The position numbers were made by a program, and so were the translations under genes. Positions 1 through 8,903 of a DNA stretch of 41,240 nucleotides are shown piece by piece; position 1 is the stretch's first letter; the number at the start of each line of letters is the position of its first letter. Origin of the DNA: Azoarcus sp. (lineage in GTDB: Bacteria; Pseudomonadota; Gammaproteobacteria; Burkholderiales; Rhodocyclaceae); NCBI GenBank assembly GCA_020725025.1, contig DYFV01000045.1, positions 1 to 41,240 of the forward strand. The letters are read 5' to 3'. The notes under the pieces are model-generated. The model saw nothing but the letters and a program-made list of their open reading frames with translations. It did not search any database and was not told the DNA's origin.

Positions 1-8
1 CCCTCTCT

Positions 9-28
9 GCAAGCCCCTCCGGGCTTTT
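9..28. terminator. Short terminator-like hairpin at the window edge
   Basis: AAGCCC and GGGCTT pair around a CTCC loop at 11-26, followed by TTTT on the + strand. It probably ends a gene lying to the left of the window. The stem is short (6 bp), so its strength is uncertain. Confidence 0.5.
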
Positions 29-34
29 GCACAC

Positions 35-68
35 TGTTCAGAACACTACCCTCCGAAGCGAAATTCGC
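35..68. promoter_or_regulatory. Two short palindromes upstream of the cell-wall/kinase cluster
   Basis: TGTTCAGAACA at 35-45 and GCGAAATTCGC at 58-68 are perfect odd palindromes in the 93 bases between the hairpin and the first gene. Their position fits operator sites for the cluster starting at 122. No regulator can be named and short palindromes arise by chance in GC-rich DNA, so this is a weak call. Confidence 0.25.
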
Positions 69-121
69 CGTCGGCATCCCGGTCAAATGCGCGAGGAGCC
101 CACCCCCAGAGGCAGGATGCG

Positions 122-2296
122 ATGGGAGACGAAAAAGCCAGCCGACTCGAGCGGCGAACGGCACGGGCCCGGTGGACGGAGACGGCGCTGTGCCTGCTGA
201 TCGCCTTGGCGTTGGTGGCAGGCTCGCAGTTGGTCGCGAAGCGAGCCGGGGACGGACTCGAGCGTTATCGTACGGACCAGCTTGCGGGACGCGCGGCGAT
301 GGCGGCCGAGCCCATGCTCGAGGCGTACTGCCGCGAGATCGGGACACCCCTGGCGGTCGCGGCCTGTCCGCCTCCCGCGGCCGGCTCGCCGCGCAAGAAA
401 CCCTCTCCCGCCGTGTTGAACGCTTTCGCCGAGCGCCTGGTCGCGCGCCATCAGGCGCTCGACGGTGCGCTCGCCATGTTGAACCGGGACGGGGTGGACT
501 GGCGCCTGATCTCGGAGGGCTTCGCGGCGAACACCGATGACGAAAGGCTTCAGGGCCGGTTGCGTCAGGCGTGGGCCGAGCTCGAGCGGGACAAGGAGGA
601 GGCGCAGGAGGTCGGCCTGCTCGCCCGCCGCCTCGACCGTGGGAATCTGGAGACTGCGGTGGCGCTGGAGCGAGGCATCTATGCCGCGGCCGTCCAGCGC
701 GGAGACGGATCGGGCGCCGCCGCCTCCTTGCTGCGCCTGACCCGCATCCTCGATGGTGAGGGCCGCTCGCCCGCCGCCCGGACCGTGGCGCAGCTGCTCA
801 CCGCCGGCCACATCGCAGAGCGTGCCCGGCAGGCCGAGGCGCTGGTGCGGCACGGCTGGATCCTGTGGGCAGGGTGGGCCGGCTGGCTGTGGCTGGCCAC
901 CCGGCTGGGCCGACGGTCCGTGCGGCCGCTGCCGATGCTGGCCTTGCTGCTCACCCTCGCGCTCGCCCTGGCGGGCGCCGCGCAGCACTGGCTGGATGTG
1001 AGCTTGCCGGTTGCCGTGTACTGGGGCGCGGGGAGCCTCGCCGCCTTTGTCCTGCTCTTCGACCAATGGGCCGCGGCGCGCGACTGGGCCTGGGCGGAGC
1101 GGCTGCCCCGCCGCGTCGCCGCCTCGCCGTGGTTGCTGCCGGGCTGGCTGGCGTTCGTGGGTATCGGCTGGCTGCTGCTCGCCGATCTCTCGCTGAACTT
1201 CCATCCGCGTCTGCGTTTCCTGGTGGTCGATCACTTCGTCGGGGTGTGGACGGCGGTGCTGCTGCTTGGCCTGCTGCCACTGCTGGCCGGTCCGGCGCTA
1301 CGGGTGCTGGCGGGCCTGCTCGGCCGCGCCGGCGCCCCCACGCCCGGCGGGCGCGCGACGGGTTTCGCCCTGTTGGCGCTGGTGCCGGCCGCCGCGTGGG
1401 CCGCGGCGAGCGACGGGTTGGCGCTGCCGCAGCACTACACCGGCGAGGCGTTCAAGGCCGTAGCGGTGCTCTACGCCGCCTGGTTCCTGCTGCTGCGCGC
1501 GCCGCTCTTGAGGGCCGGCGCGCTGACGGCGGACCTGCGCAGCGCGCTCGCCGCTGGCCTGCCGGCAGGTCTGACGCTGCTCGCCGTCGCGGCCGCCTTC
1601 GTCATCACCCGCGACCTCGGGCCGCTCCTGGTCCTGCTCCTTTGCGTGCTGATCTGGTCGGGTGCCTTCGTCGGCTGGCGCATGATGGCGGCCGGCCTGG
1701 CGCTGGCGCTGGGCGGCCTGTTCGTCGCGGGCGGCCTGTTCTCGCCGATCGTGGCCGAGCGGGTGCGCAGCGTGGCGGACCCCTTCACCTCGCAGACGGA
1801 CGATCTCGCGCGCCTGTTGTGGTTCCACCAGGAGGTGCCCGCGACCGGCTTCGGGCTGGGGCAGGTGCCCTGGTGCGGCTACGGTTCCGGGGAGCGCTGC
1901 GTCGGCCTGCCGCTGCAGACCCAGAGCGACTACACCTTCACCGCGCTCTTCGGGGTGGCCGGCGACGGCGCGTGGCTGGTCGTCGCTCTCATGGGCCTGT
2001 GGGCGGTCGCGCTGATGCGATCGCGCTGGGGGACCGCGGTGCACCCTTCTGCGCTGCTGGCCAGCCCCAAGGCTTACCAGGAGGGGCTGCGGGCCTGGCT
2101 GGCCGTCACCTTCGGCACGCTGGTGATCGTGCAGCTCGCCAGCACCGTGGCTGGGAATCTCGCCTGGCTGCCCCTGTCCGGCATCACCGTGCCGTTCGTG
2201 AGCTTCGGCAGCGCGGCGCTTCTCACCATGACGGCCTTCCTGGCCCTGCTCGCGGAGAAGACCGTTGCGACCACCGGAGGAAACGGGAATGCCTGA
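122..2296 (+). CDS. FtsW/RodA/SpoVE-family (SEDS) peptidoglycan glycosyltransferase-like membrane protein
   Basis: This 724-residue protein has one N-terminal membrane segment (about 22-40), a soluble loop of roughly 200 residues, and then a polytopic membrane region to the C-terminus. The family signature is seen near the C-terminus as LPLSGITVPFVSFGSAALL, matching the LPLTGIxLPFxSYGG signature of FtsW/RodA. SEDS proteins polymerise lipid II glycan strands in the inner membrane with a partner class B PBP. Such a partner is encoded immediately downstream, overlapping by 8 bp. At over 700 residues it is much longer than FtsW or RodA (about 370-420), because of the N-terminal extension. The ATG at 122 follows a GGAG-containing stretch; an ATG at 117 is out of frame. 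It is probably a specialised paralogue rather than the essential housekeeping copy, which is inference. Confidence 0.85.
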   Translation: MGDEKASRLERRTARARWTETALCLLIALALVAGSQLVAKRAGDGLERYRTDQLAGRAAMAAEPMLEAYCREIGTPLAVAACPPPAAGSPRKKPSPAVLNAFAERLVARHQALDGALAMLNRDGVDWRLISEGFAANTDDERLQGRLRQAWAELERDKEEAQEVGLLARRLDRGNLETAVALERGIYAAAVQRGDGSGAAASLLRLTRILDGEGRSPAARTVAQLLTAGHIAERARQAEALVRHGWILWAGWAGWLWLATRLGRRSVRPLPMLALLLTLALALAGAAQHWLDVSLPVAVYWGAGSLAAFVLLFDQWAAARDWAWAERLPRRVAASPWLLPGWLAFVGIGWLLLADLSLNFHPRLRFLVVDHFVGVWTAVLLLGLLPLLAGPALRVLAGLLGRAGAPTPGGRATGFALLALVPAAAWAAASDGLALPQHYTGEAFKAVAVLYAAWFLLLRAPLLRAGALTADLRSALAAGLPAGLTLLAVAAAFVITRDLGPLLVLLLCVLIWSGAFVGWRMMAAGLALALGGLFVAGGLFSPIVAERVRSVADPFTSQTDDLARLLWFHQEVPATGFGLGQVPWCGYGSGERCVGLPLQTQSDYTFTALFGVAGDGAWLVVALMGLWAVALMRSRWGTAVHPSALLASPKAYQEGLRAWLAVTFGTLVIVQLASTVAGNLAWLPLSGITVPFVSFGSAALLTMTAFLALLAEKTVATTGGNGNA

Positions 2297-4694
2297 GCCC
2301 GATCGCGCGATCCTGGTGCGCATGGTCATCCTGGCCGTCGCGGTGCTGCTCGTGTTCTCCGGCTATGCCGCGTGGCGGCGCGCCACGCTCGGTCCGCCCC
2401 AGGCGCAGGTGCACGTCGACGCCGAGCGGATCGGGCATCTGCATGCGCTGCTGCATGCGATCGTGCCCCGGGGCGACACGGAATCGGTGGCGATGTCCAA
2501 GAGCGCCTGCGATGCGGGCCCTATGGCCGAACAGCGGCGGGAGGACGAGGCGGAGCTGGCGCGCCGTCTGGACGCGCTGGCTGCGGGGCCTTCGCCCTTC
2601 CTGGTGCGTCGTTACCGGCTCGACACGCCGGCCTGGCTGAACCGTGCGGCTCATCTGCCCGGCGGTTGCCTCCGCGCCGCCGACACCCTGGCCGCCCTGC
2701 TGTGGGTGGATCGCGACCGCGGCATCGAGCGGCGGCTTCTCACGCGGCTCGACTGGCGCGAGAGGGCCGGGGGCGTGCGCTGGCGTGCCGGCGACGCGGT
2801 CTACGTCACCATCGCGCCGCAGCGCTTCGCCCGCGCCAACCCGTGGCGCGATCCGCCCGGCTGCGTGCTGTTCACCGAACGCCGTCCCGGGCCCGACGCA
2901 CCGGGCGAGGCGCGGCCCAACCGGGTGGTGCAGGGGGGCGGCATGGGCTGGCTCGCGGCCTGCCGTCGGCTGACGGGCAAGCCGGACGACGGAGCGCCTT
3001 CCGAGCCCCTGTATGCCGGCTCGCGCGCCGTGCCGCGTGACCTGGGGCTGATCGCGGCCGAACTCGAGGGATGGCGCGACCCGGACAGTGTCGTGTACCG
3101 GACCCTGATCGGCGATACGAACCGCCTGCAGCCGCCAGGCGGCCGTCCCAAGCCGATCGGCCTGCACGTCTGGTTCACCTTCGATCCGGGGCTTCAGCGG
3201 ATCGCCCAAACGATCGCGGAGTGCTATGCCGGCGAGGTCGACGCCTGCCGCGAGATGGGCATCCCGGATCCCGGTGAAGGCATGCGCGAGGGAGCGCGGG
3301 TGCGCCAGGTGGGTATCGCGGTCATCGACGTGGCGAGCGGCGAGCTGCGCGCCGCAGCCAGTGCCGAGAGCGCCTGCATGCGTCACGACCTGACCGGCCT
3401 CGGGCCGCGTCCCGCCGACTGCCCCGACCTCGGAGCTGCCGCGCGTAGCCACTATCGCCGCGACGTGGACGCGATGCGCAACCACGCGCTGTTCACCGTC
3501 GCGCCCCCGGGTTCGACGGTCAAGCCCATCATGGGTACGGGATTTCTCCGGGATCCCGGCTTCAAGCGCAAGCCGGAGGTGTTCGTCGAGCGGCTGAAGC
3601 GTTCCGAGTCGCGCATCTTCCTCGACTGGATGTTCTGCCGCTCGGGCGACGGCCGGGGCGGGTTCCCCAAGGAGTGCCCGCGTCCGGCCCTCGTCCAGTC
3701 GGCCGCCCATGCGCTGGGATGGAACGAGGGCTGCGACACGGGCACCGCCTGCGGCCGGCTGGACCTGCTCTTCGGACGGCCCCTCCATGCCGCCCCGCCC
3801 GGATTTCCGGGAGGCGAGCGGGGCGAGGCGGCCCGGTTCCGGCCGAGCTCCCGCCCCATCCTCCTGGGACGCATGCTCGTCACCGAGGAGGAGGGAAGCA
3901 TTCGGGACATGTCCGAGGGAGAGCTGTGGCCCGATCCCAAGCGGCTGGACGGCTGTGCCGGGGCGAAATGGAACGGCGGTGCGTGGGCGTGCCGGCGGCC
4001 GGGCCTCGCGCCGGTGAGCGAAGGCTACGGCCAAGGCAGCGCCCTGGCGAGTCCCGTGGGGGTGGCGTCGCTGATGGCGCAGCTCGCGGCCAACGCCGAT
4101 CACGGCGGTCCCGCACCCTATCCCCGCGTGGTACGGGCGCTCCTGGACGCCCAGGGGCGCCCCGATCCGGCCGGCGATCCGGCGCGCTGGGGCACGCCTT
4201 CGCGTCCGACCGGCATCGACCCGACGGTCGCGCGCCGCGTGCTCGACGCCATGACCCACAGCCATCGGCCGGGCGGCACGGCCAGCGGGGGCTGCCGGAA
4301 GGTCTTCGGAAAGGATTGCGGGGACATCGGCGTGGCGGGCAAGACCGGTACCACCTCCTTCGGTGCCCGCTACACCACGCTCGCCGGCTTCCGCAAGGCA
4401 TGGCAGGAGCACGCGAGCGGCCTCGAGGGCTATCGCGAATGCATGGCGTCGACGGCGCCGCGGCGCAAGCGCTGCCGCATCCCCGAGCGTCCGCCCCGGC
4501 CGTGGCGATGGTACGCGGGGGTGTTCAAGAGCGACCCCGCGCTGGCGCACTACGACAAGGCCTTCGCCGTGCTCGTCGAACGCAACTGGACGAGCGCGGA
4601 CAGGATCGACCAGATCGGCGGCGAGTCGGTCAACAGCCCGGCAATCGAGATCGGAATGTACCTGATTGCCGGCACGCGAAAGCAGCGTGACTAG
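2289..4694 (+). CDS. Penicillin-binding protein, transpeptidase domain (class B-like)
   Basis: This 801-residue protein has a single N-terminal membrane anchor (about 7-27) and a large periplasmic part, the layout of a class B PBP. The active-site SxxK is seen as PGSTVK (Ser409, Lys412) and the KTG motif as GKTGTTS (Lys685). The stretch YGQGSALASPVGVASLMAQLA before it is the usual pre-KTG helix. The middle SxN motif is not evident: the expected place has SAAH, about 60 residues after SxxK. After KTG there is a basic, Cys- and Pro-containing insertion. The ATG at 2289 is preceded by GGAGG eight bases upstream; an in-frame start at 2265 would have no such site. It presumably crosslinks glycan made by the SEDS protein encoded just upstream. 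Confidence 0.82.
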   Translation: MPEPDRAILVRMVILAVAVLLVFSGYAAWRRATLGPPQAQVHVDAERIGHLHALLHAIVPRGDTESVAMSKSACDAGPMAEQRREDEAELARRLDALAAGPSPFLVRRYRLDTPAWLNRAAHLPGGCLRAADTLAALLWVDRDRGIERRLLTRLDWRERAGGVRWRAGDAVYVTIAPQRFARANPWRDPPGCVLFTERRPGPDAPGEARPNRVVQGGGMGWLAACRRLTGKPDDGAPSEPLYAGSRAVPRDLGLIAAELEGWRDPDSVVYRTLIGDTNRLQPPGGRPKPIGLHVWFTFDPGLQRIAQTIAECYAGEVDACREMGIPDPGEGMREGARVRQVGIAVIDVASGELRAAASAESACMRHDLTGLGPRPADCPDLGAAARSHYRRDVDAMRNHALFTVAPPGSTVKPIMGTGFLRDPGFKRKPEVFVERLKRSESRIFLDWMFCRSGDGRGGFPKECPRPALVQSAAHALGWNEGCDTGTACGRLDLLFGRPLHAAPPGFPGGERGEAARFRPSSRPILLGRMLVTEEEGSIRDMSEGELWPDPKRLDGCAGAKWNGGAWACRRPGLAPVSEGYGQGSALASPVGVASLMAQLAANADHGGPAPYPRVVRALLDAQGRPDPAGDPARWGTPSRPTGIDPTVARRVLDAMTHSHRPGGTASGGCRKVFGKDCGDIGVAGKTGTTSFGARYTTLAGFRKAWQEHASGLEGYRECMASTAPRRKRCRIPERPPRPWRWYAGVFKSDPALAHYDKAFAVLVERNWTSADRIDQIGGESVNSPAIEIGMYLIAGTRKQRD

Positions 4695-4700
4695 TCCAGA

Positions 4701-5057
4701 ATGGGACGAGACGAAATGAATCAGGGCGACACATGCGCGCTTCGGCCTTCCTCCTCGGAACCGTCGCAGACCGGGATCAGGACCGCCGTGCGGCGGTTTG
4801 CCGGGCCGTGGCCGCAGACCTGCGCGCGAGTCCAGCTCTATCTGCTCGAGATATTCGCCGCCCGGCCACAGCCGAGCGCGGTGCACATCCGATTCGCCAA
4901 GTCCCTGGTCACCCCCGAGGCGTTGCGGCGGGACGCCGCGGGGCTGCGCGATGCCCTGGTCCACCGCCTGGGCGCCGATCGTGTCCGGTGCGAGGCGGTG
5001 GACGATGCCGACAGCCACGAGGTGCGACTCGAATGGACGCGCACCCCTGCCGCCTAA
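4701..5057 (+). CDS. Hypothetical protein between the PBP and FHA genes
   Basis: I do not recognise this 118-residue protein. It is soluble in appearance, with no signal peptide or membrane segment. The C-terminal two thirds (from AVHIRFAKSL) looks like an alternating strand-helix fold, and the N-terminal 40 residues look disordered. An in-frame ATG at 4716 is an alternative start. It lies 6 bases after the PBP stop and 32 bases before the FHA gene, all co-directional, so it is likely co-transcribed. Codon and GC use match the neighbours, which supports real coding. Confidence 0.5.
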   Translation: MGRDEMNQGDTCALRPSSSEPSQTGIRTAVRRFAGPWPQTCARVQLYLLEIFAARPQPSAVHIRFAKSLVTPEALRRDAAGLRDALVHRLGADRVRCEAVDDADSHEVRLEWTRTPAA

Positions 5058-5089
5058 GGCAGCCGAACTCCCGGTAGGTTGACAGAGAC

Positions 5090-6418
5090 ATGCCACACGA
5101 CGGATTCGTGACGCGGATCAGCCATGACCTCTACCGCCGACTGGCGGGGGACACGGAGCACGACGCCGAGCTCCTGCCGGTCGGTGCCCACGTGCTCGAG
5201 CACAAGCCGGGCATGTCGCGCTGGCACTGGCTGCAGGACGCGATGCGCCGCAGCATCGAGCAGGCCCGGGCCGAGGCGCAGGAACATCGCGAGATCGCCG
5301 AGGCGCAACGCTTCGTGCTCGATCGCATCGAGTTCGCCCCGGAGGACGAGGCGTTGCGGCAGCGACTCGAGCGCTTCATGCGGGAGTTCGACAGCGCCTC
5401 GCGCGTCGCCTGGGTACGGCGCATCTGGCCCACCGGGGGGCGGGACGGCATCGTCCTCGACGCCTTGCAGGACGTCTGCCTGAGCGCCCGGGAGGCGATC
5501 GAGGCGGACGAGGATGCCTACGAGCGGGCGCTGTGGGCGCGGACGGCGCAGGAGGCCGGCGGCACGCTCGCGGTGCGCTTCCTCGGCAGCTGGCGGGAGC
5601 GGCCGATGGACACCTCGGCGACACAGCCGGCGGCGGGGGCGGAGCCGTCCGGGCCGGTTCAGGCCACGCTGCTCATCCGTGACGCCCTGGGGCAGCGGGC
5701 GGTGGAGATGCGCACCCACGAGCTCACCCTCGGCACGGCGGGGGACGTGCCGGTCCGGGGCAAGTACGTCTCGCGTCGGCACCTGCGGCTCTTCGTCGAG
5801 GACGGACGGCTGTGGGTGGTCGACAACGGCTCGACCAACGGGGCCTGGACGGGGGAAGGGCGGCTCGCATCCGGCGAGCCGTGCGAGATCCGCGATCATG
5901 CGGAACTGCGCCTGGGTGCAGCCCTGGCGGCCATCGGCCTCGCCGAGGAGGAATGCCCCCGGGTGGTCGTCACCCGCGTGGTCGCCCGCACGGGCGTCTT
6001 CGCCGCCACTCCGGTGCTGGAGCGCGCGCCGTCCACCCCGGTACTCGCCGAATCGCTCACCGCCGCACCGGAGCCCTTGCTCACCCTGACGCTGGTCGCC
6101 AGCGGCTGGCGGCGCGAGGTGCCCATCCATCGACTGCCGGTGACCGTCGGCCGATCGCACTCCTGCGAGCTGTGCCTGCCCGAGGAGAATGCCGCCGTGT
6201 CCGGTTGCCACCTGCGGCTGGTGGAGCTGGAGCTCCCGGAAGGCGTGTGGGTGGAGGATCTGGGCAGCACCCGCGGCTCCTATCTGGGGGGGCGCCGCAG
6301 CAGCGGGCGTTTCCTGCTGCCGCTGGGACAGATCCTCACCCTGGGCGGAACCCGGGTGGACGAGCGGCACCGGCCGGTGCAACTGTGCGCCCGGCAGCCG
6401 GCGGGAGGCCCCGCATGA
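5090..6418 (+). CDS. Protein with two FHA (phosphothreonine-binding) domains
   Basis: This 442-residue cytosolic-looking protein begins with a helical region (1-170). A first FHA domain (about 192-280) shows SRRH (228-231) and NGSTNG (246-251). A second (about 332-430) shows GRSHSCELCL (354-363), SGCH (371-374) and LGSTRGS (391-397). FHA domains bind phosphothreonine peptides, and both copies keep the GR...S..H...N/TxG framework, although the first lacks a clear GR at its start. A kinase and a PP2C phosphatase are encoded three and two genes downstream, so it is a plausible reader of the kinase product. The stop codon overlaps the next start in ATGA at 6415-6418. Confidence 0.85.
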   Translation: MPHDGFVTRISHDLYRRLAGDTEHDAELLPVGAHVLEHKPGMSRWHWLQDAMRRSIEQARAEAQEHREIAEAQRFVLDRIEFAPEDEALRQRLERFMREFDSASRVAWVRRIWPTGGRDGIVLDALQDVCLSAREAIEADEDAYERALWARTAQEAGGTLAVRFLGSWRERPMDTSATQPAAGAEPSGPVQATLLIRDALGQRAVEMRTHELTLGTAGDVPVRGKYVSRRHLRLFVEDGRLWVVDNGSTNGAWTGEGRLASGEPCEIRDHAELRLGAALAAIGLAEEECPRVVVTRVVARTGVFAATPVLERAPSTPVLAESLTAAPEPLLTLTLVASGWRREVPIHRLPVTVGRSHSCELCLPEENAAVSGCHLRLVELELPEGVWVEDLGSTRGSYLGGRRSSGRFLLPLGQILTLGGTRVDERHRPVQLCARQPAGGPA

Positions 6419-8061
6419 GCGCCGCCGCGCGGGCTCTCGGCGTGGCCGTCGTGCTGGCGGCCAGCCATGCGCTCGCGCTCGATCTGCCCTTGCCCAAGCG
6501 GCCGGACGAGCCCGGCGAACCTGCGAAGACCCTCGAGCGCGAGGCCGCGGCGAGCCGCAAGGAGGCCGACCGCCTGAAGGCGGAGAACGCCCGGCTGGCG
6601 CGCGAGATGCGCCGCGCGAAGGCGCGTGCCACCGAGGCCGAGGCACAGGTGGCGCGAATCAAGGCGCAACTGGTCGAGCTCAAGCGCGAGGCGGAGCGGG
6701 CGCGCGCCCAGGCCGGTTCGGCCCGCAGCGAGGCGGCCGGCAAGGGCAAGGCGATGGCCCGTCAGGCCGAGGAGCTGCAGCGCGCGTTGCGGCGTGCCGA
6801 GGCGGCCGAGGAGCAGGTGAAGCATCTGCAACTGGAGATCGCCCAGGGCATGGCCGCGCAGCAGGGTGCGGACGACGAGACCGCCGGATTGCGGGCGCGT
6901 ATCGTCGAGCTCGAACGCGCGCTCGAGCGCAGCCGGGACGAGGCTGCCGCCGGTGCGGACGCGGTGGCGCGCCTGGAAGGCGAGATCGCGCGGCTGGAGC
7001 TCGAGCTCCTCGTGGCGGCGGCAGCGCCGGATTCCGGCACGCAGCCGCGTGTGGACGTGCTGCCGGCGGCGGGCGTGCGGAGCGGCGACATGGTCGCCGA
7101 GGCGGCGGCCGCGACGCCGAACCCGGCACCGCGGCCGGGCAGCCTGGTGGTTCGGCCCCACGGCGGCCCCCTGCGCGGGCACGACGCCGGCGTCTGGGCG
7201 GTGGCCTTCAGCCCGAACGGGCGGGTCATCGCTTCGGGCGGCTGGGACGGGACCGTCCGGCTGTGGGACGCCTCGGCCGGCAAGCCGATGGGGCCGCCGC
7301 TGCGCGGCCACAGCACGCCCGTCCTGGTGGTCGCCTTCAGCCCCAATGGACGCATGCTCGTCTCGGGTAGCGTCGACGGCGCGATCCGTCGCTGGGACGC
7401 GGCCACCGGGTGGCCCAGCGGGTCGGAGATCAAGGGGCACGGGGACTATCTGGAATCGATCACCTTCAGTCCGGACGGACGTGTGATGGCCTCCTCCAGC
7501 CGCGACGGCACCGTTCGCATCTGGGATGCGGCCACGGGCCGCGCCCTCGGTCCCACCATGCGTGCCCGCAGTGCGATCCTGGCGACCGCCTTCGGTGCCA
7601 ACGGGCGCGCCCTCACCTCGGGCGGCCGCGACGGCACCGTCCACGTGTGGGACGTGGGCAGCGGCACGCCCATGCGCGAAGCCGTCCGGGGACAGAACAG
7701 CGTCGTCCATGCCATCGCCTTCAGTCCGGACGGGCGCCTGATCGCTTCCGCCGGGCGGGATCGCGCCATCCGACTGTGGGAGACGGGCTCCGGAAAACCG
7801 ATGCACGCGCCCCTCGCCGGGCACAGCGACGTGGTGCTGACCGTCGCCTTCAGCCCGGATGGGCGGCTGGTGGCCTCGGGCGGAATGGACAAGACCATAC
7901 GCATCTGGGAAGTCGCCACCGGAAAGCTCGCCGCGCCGCCGCTGCTGGGGCATACGGGGCTCATTCATCATCTCGCCTTCAGCCCGGACGGGCGCCTGAT
8001 CGTCTCCGGGAGCGACGACCGGACGATTCGCATGTGGACGCTGGAGCGGGCCCCGCAATGA
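6415..8061 (+). CDS. Exported coiled-coil protein with seven WD40 repeats
   Basis: This 548-residue protein starts at the ATG overlapping the FHA stop. Residues 1-21 form a signal peptide (hydrophobic core, ASHALA before LDLPLP). About 35-215 is a long Ala/Glu/Arg-rich coiled coil. From about 255 there are seven WD40 repeats with the pattern GH-x-AFSPDGR-x-ASGGxDGTxRxWD, enough for one complete propeller. The fourth repeat is the most divergent (ARSAILATAFGANGR). WD40 propellers are protein-interaction platforms; export to the periplasm, if real, would put this one beside the PBP rather than the FHA and kinase domains. The next gene overlaps by ATGA. The function is not known. Confidence 0.82.
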   Translation: MSAAARALGVAVVLAASHALALDLPLPKRPDEPGEPAKTLEREAAASRKEADRLKAENARLAREMRRAKARATEAEAQVARIKAQLVELKREAERARAQAGSARSEAAGKGKAMARQAEELQRALRRAEAAEEQVKHLQLEIAQGMAAQQGADDETAGLRARIVELERALERSRDEAAAGADAVARLEGEIARLELELLVAAAAPDSGTQPRVDVLPAAGVRSGDMVAEAAAATPNPAPRPGSLVVRPHGGPLRGHDAGVWAVAFSPNGRVIASGGWDGTVRLWDASAGKPMGPPLRGHSTPVLVVAFSPNGRMLVSGSVDGAIRRWDAATGWPSGSEIKGHGDYLESITFSPDGRVMASSSRDGTVRIWDAATGRALGPTMRARSAILATAFGANGRALTSGGRDGTVHVWDVGSGTPMREAVRGQNSVVHAIAFSPDGRLIASAGRDRAIRLWETGSGKPMHAPLAGHSDVVLTVAFSPDGRLVASGGMDKTIRIWEVATGKLAAPPLLGHTGLIHHLAFSPDGRLIVSGSDDRTIRMWTLERAPQ

Positions 8062-8903
8062 GTGCCACCCCCCACACCCCGCGCATCGGTCTGACCGAGT
8101 CCGCTCCCGAATCGGGCAGCGACGCCACGGCGGGGCTGTCCTGGGCGGCGGTATCGCGCCGCGGTACCCGCGGCGGCGCCAACGAGGACGCCGTACTCGC
8201 CTGTGCGCCGCATTTCTTCGGCGTGGCCGACGGGGTCGGCAGCGGCAGCCATGGGGAAGTGGCGAGCCAGGTGGCGCTGCGCCACCTCGCCGCCGCCCAG
8301 GACCTGCGTCCGCCGGCCCTGGTGCGCCAGGTGCAGGGGGCGGACGCCGTGGTGGCGGCCGCGCTGGCTTCGGTGTCGGATCGTCCCGGCGCGGCCACCC
8401 TGGTGGCGGTCTGGCTGCTGGGCCGCTCGGCCTGCCTGCTGCACGTGGGCGACGCGCGTGCGCTGCTGTTCCGCCGCAGCTGGCTGGGCCGCTGGCATCT
8501 CCTGTGGCGTACCGAGGACCAGACCTATGCGGCGCTGGAAAGGACGCCCCCCGAGGGCGGCGATGCGGACGATCCGTGCCGCATGGTGGGCACGGGAGCG
8601 GTCGGCGAGCCGGCGGTACGGCGTTTCCGCCTGCGGCGCGACGACCTGCTCCTGCTGTGCAGCGACGGCCTGCACCGGCACGTCGCGGAACCGGTCCTGG
8701 CGGGCATGATCGGCGCGGGGCTGCGTGCCGGCCTCGAGCTCGACGTGCTCGCCCGCCAGTTGGTGAGCCAGGCGGTGCACAACGGCAGCACGGACGACGT
8801 CACCGTGCTGCTCCTTCGCTCGGCCGTTTCGTCGCGGCCGTGGCTGTGGCCGGCCGTCGGATGCCTGGCGGTCGTGGCGGCTTGGGGGGTGCTGCATCCA
8901 TGA
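8058..8903 (+). CDS. PP2C-family serine/threonine protein phosphatase with C-terminal membrane anchor
   Basis: This 281-residue protein carries the PP2C metal-binding motifs in order: GANEDAV (40-46), ADGVGSGS (57-64), GDARALLF (131-138), CSDGL (201-205) and STDDVTV (244-250). These include the Asp residues that bind the Mn/Mg centre, so it should be active. A hydrophobic segment (PWLWPAVGCLAVVAAWGVL, about 261-279) anchors it to the inner membrane with the catalytic domain in the cytosol, as in PstP-type phosphatases. It is flanked by ATGA overlaps with the WD40 and kinase genes, so the phosphatase and kinase are translationally coupled. It presumably reverses phosphorylation by that kinase. 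Confidence 0.88.
   Translation: MSATPHTPRIGLTESAPESGSDATAGLSWAAVSRRGTRGGANEDAVLACAPHFFGVADGVGSGSHGEVASQVALRHLAAAQDLRPPALVRQVQGADAVVAAALASVSDRPGAATLVAVWLLGRSACLLHVGDARALLFRRSWLGRWHLLWRTEDQTYAALERTPPEGGDADDPCRMVGTGAVGEPAVRRFRLRRDDLLLLCSDGLHRHVAEPVLAGMIGAGLRAGLELDVLARQLVSQAVHNGSTDDVTVLLLRSAVSSRPWLWPAVGCLAVVAAWGVLHP

Noticed and set aside
2223..5096. A 957-codon open frame on the - strand opposite the PBP gene
   Set aside because: The + strand has PBP active-site motifs and a good ribosome site. The reverse frame is compositionally biased and unrecognisable.
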